Origin: a virus | DNA length: 38,819 nt | Reading direction: 5' to 3' (one strand) | IMG/VR virus record: IMGVR_UViG_3300032053_000204 | Location: 1 to 38,819 of that record | Shown: positions 33,200-38,819 of the stretch, one piece after another | Layout of the letters: each line of letters opens with the position of its first letter | Numbering within the stretch: position 1 is the stretch's first letter | The notes under the pieces: model-generated | The model's database searches: none | Told to the model about the DNA's origin: nothing | The model's input: only the letters and a program-made list of their open reading frames with translations | Made by a program: the position numbers and the translations under genes

Positions 33200-33612
33200 T
33201 TCTGTTCTCCTCCTTCAGCCTTCTTTATATCCTCAACAGCTTCCTTTGCGTTACCTCTACTTTGTAGCAGAGCCTTTTTCATTGCCTCCATCTCAGGAGC
33301 TAGCTTTCTAGTCCAATGCATATATGACAACCTGCTTATGTGCAGCACCTGAGACCTTCTCGTCCATGTCCCGTGCATCCTATTAAGCTCTATCAACAAT
33401 GCAGCCATAAACATCCTCGGCCTCAGCGACTCGTATGCCGGCATTCTCTCTACCCACTCAGCATAAACATCGTTCATCTTAGGGGTAAAAAGTCCGTAGC
33501 ACTTACGGCTGCAGTACATACCCCGCCGCTCTACATTCTTGCTGCGGTACCTCAACGGAAATGACGTAGAACACTCCGGATTAATACAGTTCAAAGAAAT
33601 CATATTACCCAT
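33196..33612 (-). CDS. Cys-rich putative DNA-binding protein, 138 aa
   Basis: The ATG at 33612 has GGAGGGG with 4-nt spacing. Residues 9 to 38 carry CINPEC and YCSRKCYGLF, a zinc site of the kind seen in small phage transcription and HNH-related proteins. A central helical region (TWTRRSQVLHISRLSYMHW) could be a helix-turn-helix. The C-terminus is charged and helical. A regulatory role is inferred only. It sits between the SbcC-like lobe and the exported protein. Confidence 0.5.
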   Translation of the reverse strand: MGNMISLNCINPECSTSFPLRYRSKNVERRGMYCSRKCYGLFTPKMNDVYAEWVERMPAYESLRPRMFMAALLIELNRMHGTWTRRSQVLHISRLSYMHWTRKLAPEMEAMKKALLQSRGNAKEAVEDIKKAEGGEQK

Positions 33613-33613
33613 T

Positions 33614-34258
33614 TTACCCCTCCTCTCCTGCCCGGGTTGCTACTACCTCCCCGTCGTTCTTGGTAATCACGTAAGACAAATCAGAACCCTCAATGAGCAA
33701 AGGCTCTCGGGTAATGTAGATATGCTGCACCCCAAGGCTTCGGCTCAAATTGACCATAAGCTCTGTAACCTTAGAAAGATATTCCGGGCTCACCCAACCA
33801 AAAGGCTCATCCATAAATATAACCCGGTCTACCAGCCCTAGCTGCGACAGCCTCAACACCACCCACAAACGCAGGAGCCAAGAAACCACGTGAAGCACTC
33901 CACCCGATTGCGAAAAGACCCCGGCGGTATCATTCAAAGGCAGGTCGTTCAAAGTCATATTAGCCACAACCTGATTATTTCTAAGTCCAAATTCGAGCTT
34001 ATAATCCTTCTCATCCCCGAATACGGCCTTCAGCCCGTCAGAAACGAACTTAGAAACGTCCTCTTGAACTACAGTCTGCAACCTGTCGGCGAATCCCTGC
34101 AGTAACTTTAAGACCTGCTCCATCTCTACCACTGAGCTATAAAATTGGTCTGCCTCCCTTTGAAATCTACCAACCTCTGACTGACACAGCTCTCTCCGTG
34201 CCGTAAGTCCGGAGATGCTCTTCCTCAGACCAGATAGCTCAGCAGCAACTATGGACAT
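33614..34258 (-). CDS. SbcC/Rad50-like C-terminal ATPase lobe, 214 aa
   Basis: Residues 1 to 65 form a coiled coil. A signature-like loop SQSGG (116 to 120) is followed by a hydrophobic helix. Walker B is VIFMDEPF (146 to 153), and HIYITREP occupies the switch position (usually His, here Arg). This is the C-terminal ATPase half of an SMC/Rad50/SbcC protein without its N-terminal Walker A half or zinc hook. The likely partner is the coiled-coil protein at 38200 to 38819, which ends at a zinc hook. With the SbcD-like nuclease at 37157 they could form an Mre11-Rad50-type complex for DNA ends. There is no strong ribosome binding site; coupling with the gene two bases upstream is likely. Confidence 0.7.
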   Translation of the reverse strand: MSIVAAELSGLRKSISGLTARRELCQSEVGRFQREADQFYSSVVEMEQVLKLLQGFADRLQTVVQEDVSKFVSDGLKAVFGDEKDYKLEFGLRNNQVVANMTLNDLPLNDTAGVFSQSGGVLHVVSWLLRLWVVLRLSQLGLVDRVIFMDEPFGWVSPEYLSKVTELMVNLSRSLGVQHIYITREPLLIEGSDLSYVITKNDGEVVATRAGEEG

Positions 34259-34259
34259 T

Positions 34260-34553
34260 TTAGGTTATGCTGCACTTAACCGTTCCACCAATAGCCTGCC
34301 CGGTGGATGTGCCTGTGTCGCACCAAACGATGGGCGTTTGCCAAGGTGTGGTCTCCTGTTTGTACGCACCATTCCAATACCACCTGTCATAGTGATGATG
34401 CTCTGTCCTGACCTCCTTAATGACCTCTTTTCCGAAAAGCTCATTCAGGGCTGCGCGCATCTTCTTAGCCTCATCAACGGTCAGAGTAATCTCCCGGCCC
34501 CCTATTGCTACTACTACCCTCTTAACCAAAACTTCTTTTTCTTTAGTTTCCAT
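34260..34553 (-). CDS. Hypothetical protein, 97 aa
   Basis: The ATG at 34553 has GGAGGG with 4-nt spacing. The N-terminal 50 residues form a beta-hairpin and helix (VAIGGREITLTVDEAKKMRA). The C-terminal half is rich in Trp, Tyr and Thr (HHYDRWYWNG), perhaps a small binding surface. It lies between the sliding clamp and the SbcC-like lobe. The function is unknown. Confidence 0.55.
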   Translation of the reverse strand: METKEKEVLVKRVVVAIGGREITLTVDEAKKMRAALNELFGKEVIKEVRTEHHHYDRWYWNGAYKQETTPWQTPIVWCDTGTSTGQAIGGTVKCSIT

Positions 34554-34562
34554 ACTGCCCTC

Positions 34563-35792
34563 CTAGTTTGCCACGGCTACTGCAGCCTTCTGAGCCGCCT
34601 TGCCTACCATGCCCCTCAAAGGAATAACGTACGCTTTTATACCGGGGTTCTCGACGTACATGACAGGCCGACCGTTACCGGTCTTGCCCTCACGAACGGT
34701 TATCATCCTCTCCTGCTCCGTGCTGCCGAATGTGTTTGCCAGGTCCTTCAGGAACTGCCAGTTGAAGGATATGTCGTACTCGTCGGCTATCTTCCAATTC
34801 ACCCGAAGCACAACCTTACCCTTTTGACCAACCTCATCGTCCGCATAAACTAGCAGGGCGTTCCCGCTCTTGGTCAGCCTTACTCCGTGCTCTCCCTCCG
34901 ACAAGAACTGTACCTGCTCTATGGCCCCGGTGAACATAACCTTATCCACCATAAACAGCTCTCTCTTAGTCTGCTCCACAGGCGCCTCAAGCTTGGCAAC
35001 GATATCCAACCAGTAGTTCTGAGCTGTAAATATACCCAGTGAATCGGCGCCGAATGTAAACACAACCTCATTATCCTCAGTCAAGCCAAACTGCACAGTC
35101 TCCACTACCGACAAGCCTATCATGTCCCGTAGTGCCTGAACCCCGTCATGTGCCAAAACGAAGTTGAACTTAGCCTCGGTCAACAGTTTGGCTATGATGT
35201 ATCGGCCTCCTCCGCCAGCTTCCACAAAACCATCCCTGAAATGCAAACCGAAGGAGTTAACGGTATTAGACTCCTGGCCCGGGCCTCCCTCCACCGTTCG
35301 GCTAATGTCTTGAACGGCAGGCATTACCCTACTTAAAACGTCATGTAACAAGGCCCTAGCCACTGTCCACGTGCTCACCCTCTTTACATTGACCAGAGGG
35401 TACGAACTCTCTGGTATGCACAGCGGGGTCCACTCAGCGTCCCCACAAGCAGCTCTACCGTAGAAAGAAGCGTTGTTCCCCACCTTAGCCAGGTCGTCGT
35501 CATTAAATACCAGCTCAAATACTTCCCCCTTAGCAGAAGAGGCCATACTAAGACCAAAGCGGCCGTCCATTGCAAAGGCAAACGGAGCCTCTTTGTAATC
35601 CCCATGAGTCGGTAAAATGACCCTAGCCGAAATAGACTGGTTATACGCCGTTAACGTAACCTTGTTATCCCCAACCTGGAAAAGAACGTATGTCAATGCC
35701 TGAATACCCTCTCTTTTCCCCAGCGCTCCTTTTACAGCCGAAAGTCCCCTAACCAAAACGGGAGTCTCTATCCGAACCCTTTTCTCTGCCAT
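34563..35792 (-). CDS. DNA sliding clamp (DnaN-like), 409 aa
   Basis: The length (409) suits a three-domain bacterial-type clamp (366 residues in E. coli, plus loops). Repeated beta-strand patterns fit: ALTYVLFQVGDNKVTLTAYN, ISARVILPTHGDY, FNFVLAHDGVQALRDMIG, and GVRLTKSGNALLVYADD near the end, where clamps have a MPM-like tail region (KAYVIPLRG). It forms a ring that tethers the polymerase, loaded by the DnaX-like protein. The ATG at 35792 has TAGGAGGTAGC upstream. The fold call is by pattern and neighbours. A processivity factor fits the other replication genes. Confidence 0.7.
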   Translation of the reverse strand: MAEKRVRIETPVLVRGLSAVKGALGKREGIQALTYVLFQVGDNKVTLTAYNQSISARVILPTHGDYKEAPFAFAMDGRFGLSMASSAKGEVFELVFNDDDLAKVGNNASFYGRAACGDAEWTPLCIPESSYPLVNVKRVSTWTVARALLHDVLSRVMPAVQDISRTVEGGPGQESNTVNSFGLHFRDGFVEAGGGGRYIIAKLLTEAKFNFVLAHDGVQALRDMIGLSVVETVQFGLTEDNEVVFTFGADSLGIFTAQNYWLDIVAKLEAPVEQTKRELFMVDKVMFTGAIEQVQFLSEGEHGVRLTKSGNALLVYADDEVGQKGKVVLRVNWKIADEYDISFNWQFLKDLANTFGSTEQERMITVREGKTGNGRPVMYVENPGIKAYVIPLRGMVGKAAQKAAVAVAN

Positions 35793-35800
35793 GCTACCTC

Positions 35801-36064
35801 CTATCGAATGCGCGACTCAATTTCTTTTATTACCTCATTGACCTTACGAACTCGGTTCTGCCAGTCTGCCAGCCCCTTCTCCACCTCATCCTCAATGGTT
35901 GCTATTCTGACCTCCAGCTCGTCCAAATCCTTGACACCCAACGAATCAAATAGCTCGGCCTCTTGTTTCCTGAAAAGCTGAAGTTGAGTAGTAAAAGTGG
36001 TAAGCTGATTCTCCGCGTTACGAACTTGGCCGTCTAACTCGGTAAACTTCTTCAACAGGTCCAT
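35801..36064 (-). CDS. Coiled-coil protein, 87 aa
   Basis: I chose the ATG at 36064 behind GGAGG with 5-nt spacing; an upstream GTG (36070) lies inside that site. The product is almost entirely coiled coil with heptads (MDLLKKFTELDGQVRNAENQ and on), a short break around GVKDLDEL, then a second coil. It could be an accessory of the SbcC-like complex or a separate structural helix. It is the first gene after promoter copy 5. Confidence 0.55.
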   Translation of the reverse strand: MDLLKKFTELDGQVRNAENQLTTFTTQLQLFRKQEAELFDSLGVKDLDELEVRIATIEDEVEKGLADWQNRVRKVNEVIKEIESRIR

Positions 36065-36085
36065 CAACACCTCCCCATTTCAACC

Positions 36086-36097
36086 TATATACGAAAT
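36086..36097 (-). promoter_or_regulatory. Putative phage promoter motif ATTTCGTATATA (copy 5)
   Basis: An exact 12-mer, followed by GGTT, 22 nt upstream of the coiled-coil gene and in a gap after the nuclease stop. Transcripts from here would cover the sliding clamp and SbcC-like lobe genes. Confidence 0.65.
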
Positions 36098-36110
36098 TGA
36101 ACAAATCACA

Positions 36111-36986
36111 TTACTCAAACGGCTTGTCCTCACACTCCTCAGAATATAGGCAGTATCGGCAATTCTTCCTCTGTTTTGTAGGAATACGCTTATCCTGCTT
36201 AATCTTTTCCGAGATTCCCTTTAACTTAAATATAAAGCCTTCGTAGTCCTCTTCCTTGAATCGGTACAGGCTTTCTTTATTCAGGCCAGGAAATGCAAAA
36301 GACACCAGACGAACCGGCAGATTCCTAACCCCCATTCCACCAAGACCGTAAAATATCAGCTGCTCCCTCGAAACTGAACCTGCTCTGCTAGTCCCCTTCC
36401 AGTCCACCACATCCAAAAACATAGGTGCTTCTGGATTAGCCTGCTTCACCATTAACAAATCCATCCTACCACCCACAGTCACGTCCGGCAATACCTTAAC
36501 GACAAAAGGCAGCTCCACCACAGCTTCTCTAACCATAGGGTCGTCAAACACACGGGTCCTTACGTACGAACACGCCCTAGCCAAAAGACCCAGGTACTTG
36601 TCGTAAGCATCGGCCGAGTCAGTAGCCGTCTTCCACCTGAAGCCTTCTTTAATGCTGTGAAGGTACTGGTCAAAGTACATCCGTGCATAATGCTGACACC
36701 AATTGGCTATGTCCCCCGGCCTCTCCCTAATAAAGTTTTCTATGGCCAAGTGCATAGCCCCACCCTCCAACGTACCTCTTTTATCCGGAGGCCTGGCTGG
36801 CACCCTTCTATCTACCACCAGCCAAAAATACCTTAAAGGACACTCCCAAAAGTTGGAGTATGACCAATGTGAAAAATGACTGGCTTCCCTTGCCGTAGCC
36901 CTGCCACACGGGTTCAGCTCGGCCAAATAATCTAGACTATTACGGTTGCCGAAAATGCCGTACCCGTCCAACACCCCGTCAGTCAT
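36111..36986 (-). CDS. PD-(D/E)XK nuclease, Cas4/RecB-like with Cys cluster, 291 aa
   Basis: Motifs of the RecB/Cas4 nuclease fold: GGAMHLAIENF (H79), VGGRMDLLM (D176), LDVVDWKGTSR (D195, K197) and REQLIFYGLGG with Gln209. Four Cys likely ligate an iron-sulfur cluster: C49 (ECPLRYF) plus C276, C279 and C285 (NCRYCLYSEEC). Cas4 and AddB-like enzymes resect DNA ends. Here it probably serves recombination or replication together with the SbcCD-like genes. The ATG at 36986 overlaps the preceding small gene by 8 nt. Confidence 0.85.
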   Translation of the reverse strand: MTDGVLDGYGIFGNRNSLDYLAELNPCGRATAREASHFSHWSYSNFWECPLRYFWLVVDRRVPARPPDKRGTLEGGAMHLAIENFIRERPGDIANWCQHYARMYFDQYLHSIKEGFRWKTATDSADAYDKYLGLLARACSYVRTRVFDDPMVREAVVELPFVVKVLPDVTVGGRMDLLMVKQANPEAPMFLDVVDWKGTSRAGSVSREQLIFYGLGGMGVRNLPVRLVSFAFPGLNKESLYRFKEEDYEGFIFKLKGISEKIKQDKRIPTKQRKNCRYCLYSEECEDKPFE

Positions 36987-37134
36987 TCAACATTACCAAT
37001 CCCTGTTTAGTTATCTTCAGTTCGGCATCACAGTCTATACAGTTAAACATAGTCTCCATCTTTTCACTAGGCATCCGACCGTCCAAACGCATACGGCAAT
37101 TTGGACAGTACCACTCCTTCCTCTTCTTCAGCAA
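36979..37134 (-). CDS. Mini zinc-ribbon protein, 51 aa
   Basis: A TTG start at 37134, behind GGAGGGAG, opens a frame of 51 codons with WYCPNC and later NCIDCDAELKITKQG, an orthodox zinc ribbon. Later ATGs would lose the first Cys pair. It fills the gap between the SbcD-like and Cas4-like genes and overlaps the latter. The TTG start and slightly long spacing make expression less certain. Confidence 0.5.
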   Translation of the reverse strand: MLKKRKEWYCPNCRMRLDGRMPSEKMETMFNCIDCDAELKITKQGLVMLND

Positions 37135-37156
37135 AACTGGTCACTCTCCCTCCCCC

Positions 37157-38134
37157 TTACCTAAGCCCCGCATACTCTTTCACCTTACGCTTAACAGACT
37201 CACTCCCCTCCTGAGCCTGTAAAAACTCATCTAACATCTGAACTAAATCGAACGTCTGAGCCGACAACGAGACCTCTCTGCTCTTTATCCCATCTACAAA
37301 TTCATTCAAACCCGCCTTGTGCTCCTTCATTCTTACCGCATCCTCCACCCTGAACACTTCCTCTGCCGGTCTGACGATGATGTTGTGCCACTCAAAACTA
37401 ACGTCTCCCTTTTCTATGTGAACACCTAAAATCCGGGGCTTTGTTTCCAACGCCCAGCTGTTTAAAGCACCTCTTGCTATAGCACCCACATTAACAAAAC
37501 TCTGCTTATGAGCCGGTATTGAAATGACCTCTGAACCGTGGTGGACATGACCATTAACCAACAGGTCCCAGCTCTGCCCCCAGACTTTCTCAACCCCCAC
37601 ATGCGGCATCTTATAAACCAGTTGCGGCATACCCACCGGAAGAATAGAGGCATGGGTCATACGAATGACATAATCCACTCCCGGCAGCCTCTTACACTCA
37701 TACAATGAGGGATTAGTTTCTGCCAAGTATGAAAAAGGTAACGGCGAAACCTGGACCGTTGTACTCCCCTCCACAAAAACCATATCCCTATCCAAAGGCT
37801 GTAAAAGACCAGTCTTAAATATTACCCCCAACGGCTGTTCCGGCAAGGTCCCCATATTCCCATCCCTGATGTCATGGTTACCCACCAATGAATATGTCCT
37901 ACCCTTGGGAAAGCACCTTAACGTATCCATGAACGCACCAACCATATGGTGACTATTTACCTCAGGCCGCTTCTTATGGAACACGTCTCCGGTCATAAAT
38001 ACGTGCTGGTACCTATTTGCCACCTCACAACACTGAACCAGCTTGGCAAAAATGGCCTCGGTGTAGTTGTCCTTTCTCGACCTAGGTGGCGCATCTGAAA
38101 GGTGAATATCGCCTATAAACAATAGATTAATCAT
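37157..38134 (-). CDS. SbcD/Mre11-like nuclease, 325 aa
   Basis: Complete metallophosphoesterase motifs: IGDIHLSD, TGDVFHKKRP, VGNHDIRDG, MTHASI and VNGHVHHG. The capping-domain-sized C-terminus (residues about 230 to 325) is helical and charged, as in Mre11/SbcD and T4 gp47, where it contacts the ATPase coiled coil. It processes DNA ends with the SbcC-like proteins here. The ATG at 38134 is fixed by the motif at residues 7 to 14. No Shine-Dalgarno precedes it; a 10-bp hairpin ends 8 nt upstream. Confidence 0.85.
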   Translation of the reverse strand: MINLLFIGDIHLSDAPPRSRKDNYTEAIFAKLVQCCEVANRYQHVFMTGDVFHKKRPEVNSHHMVGAFMDTLRCFPKGRTYSLVGNHDIRDGNMGTLPEQPLGVIFKTGLLQPLDRDMVFVEGSTTVQVSPLPFSYLAETNPSLYECKRLPGVDYVIRMTHASILPVGMPQLVYKMPHVGVEKVWGQSWDLLVNGHVHHGSEVISIPAHKQSFVNVGAIARGALNSWALETKPRILGVHIEKGDVSFEWHNIIVRPAEEVFRVEDAVRMKEHKAGLNEFVDGIKSREVSLSAQTFDLVQMLDEFLQAQEGSESVKRKVKEYAGLR

Positions 38135-38142
38135 AAATTAAA

Positions 38143-38172
38143 GCACGCCGGGTTGCCCATTCCCCGGCGTGC
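38143..38172 (-). terminator. GC-rich hairpin, possible terminator
   Basis: Perfect 10-bp inverted repeat GCACGCCGGG/CCCGGCGTGC with a 10-nt loop. On the minus strand it is followed by TTTAATTT, a weak U-rich tail. It lies between the zinc-hook gene and the SbcD-like start. It could terminate upstream transcripts or control SbcD translation, since the start codon is only 8 nt away. Confidence 0.55.
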
Positions 38173-38199
38173 AGGTGTCCGAGGTACCCCCCGGAAATA

Positions 38200-38819
38200 T
38201 TACCACGACTTACCACAGGCAGGACACAGTTTATTCTCATCCCTGAACTCGTCCATCCGTCCCTTTAAAATCCTAAAGTTCTCTGCTGCCACCTTAGCCT
38301 TTTCCTCACAGTCCCTTCTCTGGGTAACTATTCTACACCCCGATAGATACTCCTTACCCAGGCGGTCCAGCTCGGCTACCTTAGTCCTGTAATCGGTATC
38401 CCCCCAGCCCTCAATGTCCTTCCTGACCGATGCCCCAACCTGAAGCGCATCTTGACTATTGCGAAGAGACCTAATCTTACTGCTAAAGCTCACCAGCCGC
38501 CCCACCTCACTAATTCTGTCCCTGAATGTGCTGTCCTGCCACCCTTGAATGCTGTCCCTCAACGCCGGGTCCACCTGTAGCGCTCCTATCCTAGCCTTTA
38601 GCGCTTTGGCCCTATCAACACCCCCCAACATCTTATCCAACCCTTCCTTCTCCCCATCCAAACCAGCCGCCTTCTTCTCCAACGCCCCCAAAATAGGCTC
38701 TAGCTTCTCTATCCCCTGGTGCTTCGATAACTTGTCTTTGGCCAACTCCAGGTCCCTGCGTCTGGTCTGCTCATCATGCTTTAAACTCTGCAGGTCCTTA
38801 TTAGCCACCCTGACAGCCG
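38200..38819 (-). CDS. SbcC/Rad50-like coiled coil ending at zinc hook (partial)
   Basis: The frame is open to the right edge (about 206 residues seen; the 5' end is missing). It is a long coiled coil with two repeat-like segments (GWQDSTFRDRISEVGRL and GWGDTDYRTKVAELDRL) and ends in NKLCPACGKSW followed by a stop. CPxC at a coil tip is the zinc hook of SbcC/Rad50. In normal proteins the chain returns as a second coil and ATPase lobe. Here it stops, and a matching C-terminal lobe exists as a separate gene at 33614. The N-terminal Walker A lobe should lie just outside the window. Confidence 0.65.
   Translation of the reverse strand, partial: AVRVANKDLQSLKHDEQTRRRDLELAKDKLSKHQGIEKLEPILGALEKKAAGLDGEKEGLDKMLGGVDRAKALKARIGALQVDPALRDSIQGWQDSTFRDRISEVGRLVSFSSKIRSLRNSQDALQVGASVRKDIEGWGDTDYRTKVAELDRLGKEYLSGCRIVTQRRDCEEKAKVAAENFRILKGRMDEFRDENKLCPACGKSW

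Overview
The window is a piece of a large tailed-phage genome (Caudoviricetes), probably from an environmental phage. The basis is a portal protein, a terminase ATPase and a terminase nuclease, a Mu F-type head motif, and a phage-style replication and recombination set. Every convincing gene lies on the minus strand, so transcription runs from high to low coordinates. Genes are tightly packed, with many ATGA, GTGA and TAATG stop/start overlaps and good Shine-Dalgarno sequences. No tRNA, CRISPR array, insertion sequence or integrase was seen. The host cannot be named. Two or three products have Sec-type signal peptides, and the left-edge protein is a YadA-like beta-roll protein, which fits a diderm (Gram-negative-type) host.

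Right part, in transcription order (about 38.8 to 25.7 kb), DNA metabolism. It opens with an SbcC/Rad50-like coiled coil that stops just after a zinc hook. Next come a hairpin, an SbcD/Mre11-like nuclease, a mini zinc ribbon, a Cas4/RecB-like PD-(D/E)XK nuclease with a Cys cluster, a coiled-coil protein, a DnaN-like sliding clamp and a separate SbcC-like C-terminal ATPase lobe. A Cys-rich putative regulator and an exported protein follow. Then comes a gene-free, strongly structured region of about 480 nt, and a 5'-3' exonuclease of the FEN/Pol I type. After these are three more calcineurin-fold proteins (one with lost metal ligands), a permuted papain-like amidase, small membrane or Cys-rich proteins, a DUF5662-like protein and a SWIM-finger/PolX fusion.

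Middle part (25.7 to 19.3 kb). A DnaX-like clamp loader has a structured leader. It is followed by a TerS candidate and a terminase ATPase interrupted in its Walker A loop by a LAGLIDADG intein. An unrelated 326-residue gene comes next, then a separate terminase nuclease gene.

Left part (19.3 to 1 kb), head and virion cluster. It holds the portal protein and several large mosaic proteins built from zinc-ribbon modules, plus kinase, nucleotidyltransferase and Mu F-like modules. Recurrent Lys-x-Ala-[Ser/Asp/Gly/Ala] linkers join these modules. These look like virion-associated or polyvalent proteins. The window ends in an exported beta-roll repeat protein cut by the left edge.

Five copies of a 12-nt motif, ATTTCGTATATA (minus strand), sit just upstream of genes or of the structured region and are the best candidates for phage-specific promoters. 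The most unusual features are the ~480-nt structured RNA candidate with its own promoter motif, the two-gene terminase plus intein, the SbcC halves split at the zinc hook, the structured dnaX leader and the zinc-ribbon mosaic proteins.
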